Below, in pieces: positions 24,430-34,735 of a stretch of 64,000 nt of DNA (position 1 is the first letter of the stretch; every line of letters starts with the position of its first letter). Origin of the DNA: Acarospora socialis (taxonomy: Eukaryota > Ascomycota > Lecanoromycetes > Acarosporales > Acarosporaceae); the NCBI GenBank assembly GCA_025617375.2, contig JAMYGW020000006.1, positions 67,001-131,000 on the forward strand. The letters run 5' to 3'. The notes below the pieces were generated by a model. It made no database searches. It was not told where the DNA came from and saw nothing but the letters and a program-made list of their open reading frames with translations. Both the position numbers and the translations under genes were made by a program.

Positions 24430-25046
24430 GTTGAGTGACTATCTGAGGAGCTCTCGGGCAAGAACTGTTAGTGTATACTGTTTGGTGGGATCGGAGTGTC
24501 CAATCTGTGGCAACGTAATCAGTACAACAGCATTAAAGTTAAACAGACCAAAGCTCTTCACGTAATTTTGAAAGGAAGATATCAGCGACGTTGGCCATCC
24601 CCGTGAGTTATACCCGCAACGTTCGGAATGGTGCTCCGGATATGGTAAGCTTGCCTTTAGTCATCCCGTATCCCGCACTACCTGACCTTATGTCGAGTTC
24701 ATTCCTTTCATGCTTCAGTCCTGCGACTTTGTTGCGAGATCCGGGCAACATGGTTTCTCGCTAGGGCTTGGCTTCACTTCAATTAACCTAGCACCCCAGG
24801 CACCCCTCCACATTCGAAGCTCGGTCGTCAATCGCCGAACATGGACACTCAAATGCCCTCCAGCACAGCAAACCAGCCAATCGTACGTAATGACATGGAT
24901 TCAGTAGTCCGGGTTTGGACTTGAGATGTTTGTAGGATGAGATGCGTTATAAAAAGCTTGGTGCTGCTCGAAGCGTAGCAGATTTATACCGGCTTCCTTA
25001 TCTATCATTCTTGTTGCGATTGATCTTTGTGACTGTGTTTACTGTC
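24430..25046. promoter_or_regulatory. Bidirectional promoter region, hydrolase / monooxygenase
   Basis: 617 bp between two divergent start codons, with no supported frame of its own. A TATA box (TATAAAAA at 24948) lies about 100 bp upstream of the monooxygenase ATG at 25047, which helped choose that ATG over an upstream in-frame one at 24942 lying before the TATA box. Confidence 0.6.
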
Positions 25047-27478
25047 ATGGTGCCCTCTCGAGATATCGTGGATATTGCCAGTCACGCAGCGGCGGATTCA
25101 TCGGATCCTATTACACGTCCGCCAGAGGAACATAGCAACGGCGCAAACGGCCACGCGAATGGAACACCGAATGGCATATCAGGAGCGGTGAATGGCAGCG
25201 CAGCCGAAGAAAAGCCTCATAACTGGATACCAATCGCGGAGCACGTTCTGTGGAAGCCGACGCGGAAAGTTAGGATAATTAGCATCGGGTGCGGGTTTAG
25301 CGGTACGTTGCTACCGCGGTGCGGATGTGCTGTTGAGGGCTGATAGTGGTTATAGGTCTTACTATGGCGCATAAGATTCAGAATGCGTACAAGATGGACG
25401 ATAGGATCGAGCATGTTATGTATGAAAAGAATGTCGGTCTCCCTTTAGCCGTCGGCGATGGCGGGTTTGCCCTAACGTGTCTACTAGCTTGAGATAGGAG
25501 GAGTGAGTTCTCCAATCCAATTAGTTGATATCAATGTCTAAATACCTAGTCAGACATGGTACGAGAACAGTAAGGTTCCCCGTTCGAAGCTTTGAACTCG
25601 CTCCTTATTGACAAGAACATAGGGTATCCGGGTGTAAGTGAGCCAAGATCTATACTCAACGTCAAAGGCCAGAGTTGAGTTGACAGACGACCATAGGTGA
25701 TGTGTGACGTCCCAGCGGTGAGCACAAGCCAAGGCCGGACACATTGACGGTGAGGCTGAGAAAAGAAGCATATATACACCCTTCTTGATATCCCAAACCC
25801 CGATTGGCCGGCCTTGTAAGCATCTTGTTAACTCATCTGTTTCTGATCGCTGAGAATACGATTCAGCTATGCAACAGGCGGAGAGATACAAGACTACTTG
25901 AGAAAGATCACAAAGGAATACAACCTGGATCGAGACGTACGATACAACTCGAGGGTGACCGAAGCAATCTGGGACGAGGACTCTGCCACATGGAGAGTAA
26001 AAGTCCAGCAAGGAGACAAAACCATCGAAGACTCTTGCGATGTCTTGATCAACGGCTCAGGGGTATTGAACGCCTGGTCATGGCCGAACATCCGTGGCCT
26101 CCAAGACTTCAAGGGCCACCTCTGTCACTCCGCGGATTGGCGGTCGGGGTACGACTTCGCCTTCAAAAAAGTCGCCGTTATTGGAAATGGGTCGTCGGCC
26201 ATTCAGATCGTCCCGGAGCTCGCGAAGGTAGCTTCGAAATTGAGCAATCTTGTACGAACGCCAACGTGGATCTCTGCGCCGTTCGCCGAAGACCTATCCA
26301 AAGCGCCAGGGACAAACCCAAAGTACACGGACGAGGAGAAAGAAGAGTTCAGGAGAAACCCGCAGAAGCTGAAGGATCACCGTCATGAGTTGGCTCATGC
26401 GTTCAACCACTTCTACGAGGCCCTTATCGAAGGTTCCAAGGCAAACGAAGTGGCGATGAGGAGGACCAAGGAACTGATGCACGAGCGCCTGAAGAATCGA
26501 CCTGAACTGGCCGCCAAGCTCATTCCAGAATGGTCCCTTGGCTGCAAGAGGTTAACGCCCGGCAATGGATATCTGGAATCTCTCACTCAAGATAATGTTG
26601 AACTGGTTGTGGGCGATATCAAGGAGATCACGCCAACAGGCCTCCGAATGACCGACGGTCGCGAGTACAAGTTTGACGCAATCGTCTGTGCCACCGGATT
26701 CAACGTATCGTTCAGGCCTCGGTGGACTCAGCATGGCCGGGGTGGGAGATCGTTGGCAAAAGAATGGGCCCATGATTCCAGGAGTTACTTCTCACTTTGT
26801 GTGAGCGGCCACCCCAACCACTTTATTTACAACGGGTAAACAGCCCCACTCGTGGAGCTCATCTGAAATGATAATGGCCTGACGCAAAGCAGACCAGCAG
26901 GACCAGTCGGACATGGTAGCCTGTCATCCGCCATCGATTGGGAGGCCAACTATATACTGAAATGGATCGATAAAATGGCGAGGGAAGACATAAAGTGAGT
27001 TGCCCCTGCAGAACGGGACCTTGTTGTACTAAAGATGCGCAAGAACGTTCGATGTCAAGAAGGAAGTTCAGGATGACTGGAACGTATGGGGCGATGAACT
27101 GCTCAAACGGACTGTATGGGCCAGCGGATGCCGCAGTTGGTATAAGAATGGAACGACAAACGGTCGGATTTCAGCACTTTACCCGGGATCGATCCTTCAT
27201 TTCGTAAGTGGCATGGAACCCGTGAGACTCATGACTGGATCCAGCTCTGACAACAGTCCAGAAGGACTTGTTAGAGAACATCCGAGGGGAAGACTTCGAT
27301 ATTACCTACCGCAGCAAGGTCAGTGAGCTAATTATGCTATGAGACTGACACGTCACTTCGTGAGCGTAGAGCTGACTTGGTGACTGTCTCCTGACAGAAC
27401 CGCTGGAAGTTCTTAGGAGATGGCTTTACTCAGCTCGAGGCAGACGACGGCGACCTTGGATATTACCTGACCTGTTGA
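25047..27478 (+). CDS. Baeyer-Villiger monooxygenase (FAD/NADPH)
   Basis: Flavin monooxygenase that inserts oxygen beside a ketone to give an ester or lactone. Twelve exons (25047-25302, 25356-25432, 25488-25502, 25554-25569, 25623-25633, 25697-25717, 25769-25815, 25867-26835, 26893-26994, 27035-27203, 27262-27318, 27398-27478) total 1821 nt, 606 residues. Visible motifs are an FAD Rossmann loop (ISIGCGFSG), EIGGTWYEN, the family signature FKGHLCHSADW (FxGxxxHxxxW), an NADPH Rossmann loop (VIGNGSSAIQ) and CATGFNVSFRPRW. A disordered Asn/Gly-rich leader of about 60 residues comes first. Exons of 15, 16, 11 and 21 nt in a row are unusual, but each restores the frame and the conserved sequence. 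Neighbours are a divergent hydrolase and a downstream Zn2Cys6 regulator. Substrate unknown. Confidence 0.93.
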
Positions 27479-28076
27479 TTCGTTTTGACCACCCGGCATA
27501 CTCATCAGTACCAGCATTAATCCATTCTTACGCAGTGTCTTCTTGTATATAACTATATCTCCTTATGGGTTGGAAATTGTTGCTGTATGGAGTTAGGAAA
27601 TGCATGATTGCACGTGGAGGGGTGTCCGTGGGGTGCAGTAGCGCAGTGCACGAGGCGACCGTAGGTAGTCTGGAGGGTGTGTGGGGTAGATAACTTATAT
27701 AGAACATCAAAAAGCCCACTGCTATGCGGATATATCGGCTGAAGTCAGTAGTCCTAGACTCCTTCAAGGTCTGCTAGACATATCACAGAAAAGGCAATTA
27801 TTCTTGTGGAGAGCTGGCTTCAACGGTTTCCCTTCGGAGAACGAATACCGAGTTTGACTGATTGGAGAGATCGACGACGAAACTCAGTAATAATATGGCG
27901 CGGGCTCTATCAAAGTCGAACTCTACCTACCTAAGGCAACGCGTGCGCGAACCAACCCCTAGCTCGGCTGTGATCTAGCCACATCGAATGACGATCTATG
28001 CGCAACCAGGCGATTTCGGGTCCTTCTGGCTTTCTCCATCTTCTCCTCATGATGCTCGACCACACAAGCCCTAAGC
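27479..28076. other. Intergenic between monooxygenase and regulator
   Basis: 598 bp containing the monooxygenase 3' flank and the regulator's promoter. No gene seen. Confidence 0.5.
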
Positions 28077-30541
28077 ATGTCGTCGCCGGACGTGGGAATC
28101 GTGAATACGACCGCGCTCAACGAATTCGACATCAACCTTCTGTCGCCATTGTCGGTGTTCTCATTCGACGACCAGGCTGAGAAGCAAGCGGGGTGGTCCG
28201 CGGGACAGCCGGTCGGTTGGAGCCCCGATGCGCAACCACCGCGACCGAGTGGGAAAAGTGTGAGGAGCAAAGGAAGGCCGCCACGCACGAGTTCTCAGAA
28301 GCAGTCGACTTTGGCGTGTTGGAATTGTCGGCCGAAGAAGATAAAGGTATCACGGGCGGAGCTCCCAGCTTTTTGCCCTAATGCTGACTAGACTCTGCTA
28401 GTGTCAATGGGAGAATGATGCCTGTAAACGATGCACAAAACTGGGTCTCGACTGTGTGGTGCCGGATGGGGATGAGAGAAGGAGGTGATTATCACCCCGT
28501 CCCTGCGTGCAGCGTTTCGATCAAAGATCTGGTAACTGGGACTAATCAATATAGACCTTGTTCTAAGACGTACATCCGCGAACTGGAACAGCGTGTACGG
28601 ATGTTGGAACGAGAGCTGAAAAAGACTCGAGAAGGACAACCGCAGGCGAGTACTGAGCAAGCCGAGAAAGTTGTGCAGGCCTCTACGGATAGTACAACAG
28701 GGCATGCATTGGGAACACGAGTCTCCAACGACCCTCCAACATCATCCACCGCCCCTACGTTGCCCGATATACCCCGAAGTCTTATAGCCCGACTCTGTGC
28801 GAGACAGTCCCACCTGAACACAGATGAGCTCGGCCAGCTCCGCTTCTTCGGCCCCACCTCTGCCTTACATACCGCCGAAAGTGTATGTTCCTCGTTCGTA
28901 CACTGGGGAGACTTCACCACCAAAGACGACGCCCATCTGAACACCGACATCCCGCCACGGCTCCAAGAATACCTACTCGATCAGTACTGGAAGTATCAGC
29001 ATACCGTCTTGCAGGTGATCCACAAAGAAGCGTTCCTCCACGATATGAGATCGGGACAATGTCGATATTTCAGCAAGGCGCTGCTCTACGCCATCTTTGC
29101 CTGCGCTGCGAGGATCTCGGATATTCCGGATGTGAGGGCTCTGACCGTCTCAACAGGCGATGACACCGGCCGCGGAGAGTCGTATCTGTTCAAAAAGGCG
29201 ATAACGTTGTTAGAGGAAGAGTTGGAACATGCGGGAATTACTACCATACAGTCTTTGCAACTCCTCGGTGTCATTCACTGCTGCCAATCGGCAGATACGA
29301 AGGGTTGGATGGAATCTGGTATGTCTCAATGCAGCATTCATGCGCCGATCTAACATTCTAGGCCGCGCTATTCGTTTGCTGTTTGAACTTGGGCTTCACC
29401 GAGATGTGTCCGAACTCGAATCGACGAACCTTTCTCAAATGGATCTGGAGGTTCGCCAGGTCGTCTTCTGGGGCTGTTTCACGTTCGATAGGTATGTAGA
29501 GTGGTGGGTTTAATATCAGATGATCGGTGCTTACTCGAATTGGCAGAAACTGGGCCTTGTATCTGGGCCGTCCGTATTCAATCAAACTCAATGACGTCTC
29601 GGTTCCACGTCCGGGCTGCAACACAGAGACCCCTTCGTGGGATATGCTTATGTCTGCAGCATGGACCAATCTATTGGAGATAGTAGGTCATATATGTGAT
29701 GCACTGTAAGCCTGTCAGCCCCACATCTAGGACTGGACTAATCTCAGTAGAAATGGCAACCTATGTACGTCAGACCGGGTGGAATCGCTGTACGAGCAGC
29801 TGTTGGCTTGGGAAAGTCACCTGGACGAGACAATTCAGTACTCGGCAGGGTGTCCACCATCGGTCTGCGTTCTGCAGTAAGCACCCATCACCCACTACGC
29901 ACCACAAGCCAACATTCACACGTTCCAGCATGCAATACAGCTCGGCCCTCATCCTCCTCCACCGCCCCACCGCCCGCTTCGGCATCGCCCCCACCCACGC
30001 CTCCGCCACCAGCCTCTCCGCGCGCCGGACCTGCGTGCACAACGCGACGCGCATCATCCACATGGTGCAAGACTACCGCCTCCACCACGGCAGCGCGAGC
30101 ACGATGCTGGGCACGGCGCTCTACAACGTGACGATTGCGGGCATCGTGCTGATCGCCCACATGGCCGACGACTCGTCGAGCGTGGGGCCGCAGCGGCTGT
30201 GTTGCATCGACACGTGCATTCGCAGCCTCGAGGAGATGGAGGTGTCGTCGCAGGTGGCGCGGAAGGTGCTGAAGCAGCTACGATATCTGATGCGTAGGTG
30301 TAATCTGCGCTTTGGGCCGGCGGATGTGAAGGTGACGGCGACGGAGACGGCGCTCACGTCGGTGCAGCAGGCGCTGATGGCCGATGCCGAGCAGCAGGAG
30401 CTTCCGGAGGATGTGGGACACTGTCTGGAGACTTTGCTGGGACCGGATGTGGATGCTTCGTCGTCTCCGCATGATTTTCTGCAGGTTATGACGGAGTGCG
30501 ATGTGTTGAATTCCTTGGGATCGTGGGATTGGCAGGTGTGA
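28077..30541 (+). CDS. Zn2Cys6 transcription factor with fungal-specific TF domain
   Basis: Seven exons (28077-28346, 28402-28484, 28555-29318, 29362-29491, 29547-29705, 29748-29876, 29929-30541) total 2148 nt, 715 residues. After an N-terminal basic linker comes a perfect binuclear zinc cluster, C-x2-C-x6-C-x6-C-x2-C-x6-C, at about residues 82-109 (CWNCRPKKIKC, then CKRCTKLGLDC). The first intron splits it, a common arrangement. A short coiled coil (YIRELEQRVRMLERELKKTR) follows for dimerisation. The middle-homology region then includes EAFLHDMRSG, ARISDIPDV, GRAIRLLFELGLHRDV and LHMQYSSALILLHRPTARFG. It is nuclear. Its position next to the monooxygenase/hydrolase pair suggests it regulates them; that is inference. 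Confidence 0.93.
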
Positions 30542-30867
30542 GATCTACGAGCACTTGCTGGCAGGAGTCAATGGTGTATATTATGCCGGCGAGGAGCTTG
30601 GTGTTGGTTTTGGGTTTGTCTCTTGGTGTCTTTTCAGCACGTCACTGTTATGTAGTTTCAACATGGTTGAGGCTCCATCCGCTGTTCGGTCTGGTTATAT
30701 GAGCATCTAGGGCTAGCAGTGAGTTTAGCAGAAGGAGGAATGTACTTGTACTTCGTACGTATGGGGAACAAACGATTCCTTTTATTCTGCATCAGGAGAC
30801 TCTTTGCCGAAGCAGCTTCAATCTAAACGACAGAACCCCGCAAACAGCTCACACTCATTCTCGTCAC
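30542..30867. other. Convergent 3' flanks
   Basis: 326 bp between two converging genes. No gene seen. Confidence 0.5.
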
Positions 30868-32478
30868 TCAATCCGTGCCAACCGGCACCACGAGCTTGGC
30901 CCACGTCCCCCCGACCAGCGTCCTAACGAAGTCCGAAACGGTTTTCCCACGATCCGCATCTTCCTGAAAAACGACGTGGATCTCCTGCCCGCCTTCGGTG
31001 GTGTTGAGAACAACGCTGCTGATTTTAGTGCCGGCCATGCCCTTGACGTCCGGGTTGCCGACTTGGTAGAATTCCTGCCAGGTGGTATTTTCGGCTGTCC
31101 CGTTAGCGATGAGTTCAACGACTGTCCTGTTCGGGGCTTGGATGTGGACGTTCTTCGTGGATGCGTAGTTGATCGCTGCGACGGAAGTGTTGGCGTAGAT
31201 GGGGGTATAGGTCAGTTCTAGACGGCATGTTAGTCAGTGTTTCCGGTGGATTAAGGTAGAGGGAAGTATCGGGATAGGGTGTATAGTTACGTTTGATCCA
31301 AGTTCCGGCCTGGTGGGTAGTGCTGTTTGCGGAGATGTTAAATTCTTTCCACCTCTGCTCTAACTCCCCCTTCGTATTCAGTAACCACAGGTTCGTGACG
31401 CTCGAACCTCGCACTGTACACTCGCAACCGCCACTGGGGTTCGAGTCAGGGAAGGTGTCCCCTTTGGTCCACGCGGTATCTCCGAATTTCCAATAGACCT
31501 CTTGAACGGAGCCCTGGGCTGAGCCGTAGTAGAGACGGAGGCCAAACGGGTCGCCGTACCAATGATTGTTGAAACAAACAGTTAGACCGGCGTTGGCGCT
31601 AGATGAAGCTTCGAACTTGCTGGTTCCAAGTGGGCCTGTAGGAATTAGCAGCTGGAGGTTCGTGGCGATTGTCATGTTTTACCTGAGGACCATCCGGTTG
31701 ACTTGTTGGAGTTGATAGACTCCTGCAGAATATTGCTGCCGTCAATGTAGAAGACTCTCCACTGCGCCCAATGAGTTAGACTAGGACATAAGTTCCCCGG
31801 TGGACTGGAAACGTACGGTGAGCTCGTCATTGTGAGTGTAGCTGACTGACATCAGCGGCGTGCCAGATCGAGCATTGTTACTGAGGACTTCATCACTGAA
31901 ATTACCGCTGGCTAGTGTCAATGATTGAACGGCGTTGATAAGAGCGAGGATATTTACCCAGTCCACACCCCAGCCTTGTCCTGAGCCTGTCTGACCTTCC
32001 CAGAGTGATGCTGGAAATACAAGGTCATCCGTGTTGAGCCATCACCTAGGTCAAGCGCTGAGATCCCAGATCCCGCCTCGGCTCCATAAGCTTTGTTACG
32101 CATCTTTAATCCGAATCCTAGACCAAGTGCCAACCCGACGACTGCTATAAAAGCCAGGAGAATCCAAATCCAATACCGTCGGAAGAAGGGCGAGAGCCAA
32201 CGCTTGGACGGGGGCGTCTTCTTTTCGGCCGGAGGTTTGTCCTCAGTGATTTCCCCGAAGTGGTTGTTAGAGATCGATTTAAGCGTCTCAGGATGTACGG
32301 TATGAGCAGGGACGGTGACTATCGGGTCACTCGGGCGGTGTTCAAAGGCAGCAGAGTGGATCCCATCGTCCTGCTTCATGTCATGAAACATGTTATAGGA
32401 CTCGACCCCTGGCTCTGTTTCCGGGCTGATAGCTTCATCGGTATGCTTAAATGGTATGTCCGTCCATGGCGAAGTCAT
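30868..32478 (-). CDS. Single-pass membrane protein with fucose-lectin-like beta-propeller ectodomain
   Basis: Five exons (31958-32478, 31817-31907, 31683-31761, 31291-31635, 30868-31217) total 1386 nt, 461 residues. Residues 1 to about 105 are hydrophilic (cytosolic side), ending in basic KRWLSPFFRR. One membrane helix follows (YWIWILLAFIAVVGLALGLG), then an extracellular domain of about 330 residues with repeated W/Y-rich blade-like motifs: MTLYFQHHSGKVRQAQ, WRVFYIDGSNILQESI, LRLYYGSAQGSVQEVYW, GTWIKQLTYTPIYA and IHVVFQED. These resemble fungal fucose-specific lectin propellers (PF07938-like), but I cannot confirm sugar-binding residues. The positive-inside rule and absence of a signal peptide suggest a type II membrane protein. 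Surface glycan recognition is a guess. Confidence 0.8.
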
Positions 32479-33760
32479 TGTTGATTAAATCCAAAGCAGC
32501 TCGAAGAAGTAGTGAATAAGTGTGAAATTTGGAGGTCTGATAAGTGGAGGAGAATGCCAGAGCGCGGCCAGAGTCATTCCGTTAACAAACGCCAGCGAAA
32601 TCACACGCCGACGAGATTTCCCAAATTCAGTCACTTTCTGAATTTTCGAGAGTCAGAACCACAAGAAAATAGGCAGAAGAAAAGAAGAAAAAGATGAGAT
32701 GAAGAGACCATATATGAAGTACATATAGCCGAAAATGAGGCCTTATTGGATCCTGCACAGATCTGTGGGAATGAAAGCGGTCGATGCGGCACATCCGCTG
32801 CTTGGATGGGTCCATTGCGTAGGGTGATCGGTGATTTGTCCGACAGCGAAGAGGCAGCCATAATCCCTAATCCGGCGGACATTGCACGCACAGCCTCATG
32901 AGAAGCGTCGAAGTTAGTTGCAGCATCACAGGGTAGGACAGAGATCAATGGCGCAAGAGGATACGCTACAGATTGTGAGATCTGCAGGCTCTGTTCCCTG
33001 TTAGGTCTTGGATTTGTCCGAAATTGACTGATGCTTGATCTTCAGCCTTGCGCTCGCAGGAAGGGGTGTAGAGTGAGAGGACAGCAGGTATCGCCGATAT
33101 GTGGGCGTAACGGTACAGATAGGGCCGTCGAAGGCTGGCACTGCCTTCTTAGACGTTGATCTACAGCCGCATAGCAGAACGGGTTGAACATTTGCGTGCT
33201 TGCTGATCCCTCAGCACAGGCCAAGTCAAGGGATTTTACCCATTGATATCTCTCTGCTATTCCATTCAGGAAGTGATGGACTAGTCTCCTTCGTAGTCGT
33301 GTTCAGCCCGTTCTGCTACCTGACTGTACATATCTGTCGGTAGTATAATACAGAGGACAGGAAGGTCTTTCTAATGTATGGGATAAGCCGTTCGGTTCAA
33401 GCACGTGGTTACCCACGAGACTCTCGGATCATTGTTTACCCGCTCCGACAGCTAGGGGTTCGACTTCTGGAATAAAATATGACGTTCCCTCTACTAATAG
33501 GAGCAGAGAGAGACCATAAACCACTTCTATTCGCGTTTCTACTATGAAAACTATAGAAACGGCTGGTAGGGGTATCGAGACATCCACCGAGCAGAAGACC
33601 GCTCAAGAGTCAGTGTTGTCCGCCCCGTTGTTGTTACAGTAAAACCCTAAATCTTGGAGCTTCCCTCCTATGGTCCATTCCATAGCTCCATAGCTATCAA
33701 AACTCGTAGCCTCAAGGAGCTCGTTTGATACTCAATGATAAGGGCATTCTTTCCTCGCCC
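32479..33760. other. Intergenic, no gene recognised
   Basis: About 1.3 kb of normal composition. It includes the promoter of the lectin-like gene (right to left) and the 3' flank of the 14-3-3-like gene. A purine-rich run (AAGAAAAGAAGAAAAAGATG) lies at about 32677-32696. Only short motif-free frames. Confidence 0.5.
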
Positions 33761-34735
33761 TTATATCGAACTCTCCATCTCCGCATTCAGCCTTGACGGC
33801 AACACTCCGGAACCCATTCGAGGCGTGACAGGATTTCTCGGCGTCGTCCGAGTCCGCGAGTTCCCACTGCCTGTACCCGTTCCCGGCGTACTGGAACTTT
33901 CGGGAGTTCCATACAATGCTCGTTTTACAAACTTCTTCAGAATTTCCACCATCTCGTATGCATCTTCGTACATGTCATCGTCCATCTCCTCCTGTGAGGC
34001 ATACGCCTCGTCAATGGTCTGCTGCGCCAGTCGTCGCGAACCTTCGGCGTCATGCACGCAGTCGTAGAGGAAGGCGGCGTATTCCTGTTTGACGCTGATC
34101 CGAAGCGGGTGCGAACCAGTGAGCAAGCGGTCGGCAAGCGTGGAGGTGGTAATGAAACAGGATGTTGCCGTAGGTATATAGTCGGTCGCCGGCAGGAGGA
34201 AGCTTGCGGAAGGTTTAGGAACTGAGACGGGGGCCAGCCCCGGAGGGAGAGGTGTACCGCCGACAGGACCCCCTTCGATAGGGTTGGAGCGTGTTGGAGA
34301 TGACTTGACGGAGCTTCGGCCGGAGGATTTGCCTTTGTCCATGCGTGGAGTGCTTTCGGCGACGAAGCTTGGCACTGAGGTCTGGTTGATGCTAGGTTGA
34401 TTATGAAAGAGGACGAGGATGTGGTAGAAGCTGGCGCGCAATTTGTAGGATAGGACTTTGAGCTCACGATAGTCGGGGACCATCGGTAAAACGTACTGCT
34501 CCACCATCACCAGACCTTCCCTCGTCAGCCATATGATGTGATGGTATAGCTGTAGTGATTTGGTGTCTCGGGTGGTGTCGAGTTTTCGTAGTTTGCGTGC
34601 TCGTACGAGCTTCTTCCATAGTATGACGGACAGCCCGAGGATCTTGTATAGCATCGAGGAAAGAAACGGGTTGTCATTGCTGGTCTCCTTCGCGAAGCGG
34701 CCCAAGAACTTTTGATCCACCTCCGAAGAGGCCAT
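33761..34735 (-). CDS. Divergent 14-3-3-like protein
   Basis: A single open frame of 324 residues beginning MASSEVDQKFLGRFAKET; the frame continues 49 codons further up to an ATG at 34882, but those residues do not resemble the family. Alpha-helical blocks match the 14-3-3 plan: NPFLSSMLYKILGLSVILWK, QLYHHIIWLTREGLVMVEQY, YKLRASFYHILVLFHN and HPLRISVKQEYAAFLYDCVH followed by AQQTIDEAYA and DMYEDAYEMVEILKKF. A Ser/Pro/Gly-rich insertion of about 60 residues separates the two halves, and a low-complexity tail (TPGTGTGSGNSRTRTTPR) ends the protein. Canonical 14-3-3 proteins bind phosphoserine peptides. This one is divergent, with an insertion, so binding is not assured. Probably cytosolic. Confidence 0.8.
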   Translation of the reverse strand: MASSEVDQKFLGRFAKETSNDNPFLSSMLYKILGLSVILWKKLVRARKLRKLDTTRDTKSLQLYHHIIWLTREGLVMVEQYVLPMVPDYRELKVLSYKLRASFYHILVLFHNQPSINQTSVPSFVAESTPRMDKGKSSGRSSVKSSPTRSNPIEGGPVGGTPLPPGLAPVSVPKPSASFLLPATDYIPTATSCFITTSTLADRLLTGSHPLRISVKQEYAAFLYDCVHDAEGSRRLAQQTIDEAYASQEEMDDDMYEDAYEMVEILKKFVKRALYGTPESSSTPGTGTGSGNSRTRTTPRNPVTPRMGSGVLPSRLNAEMESSI

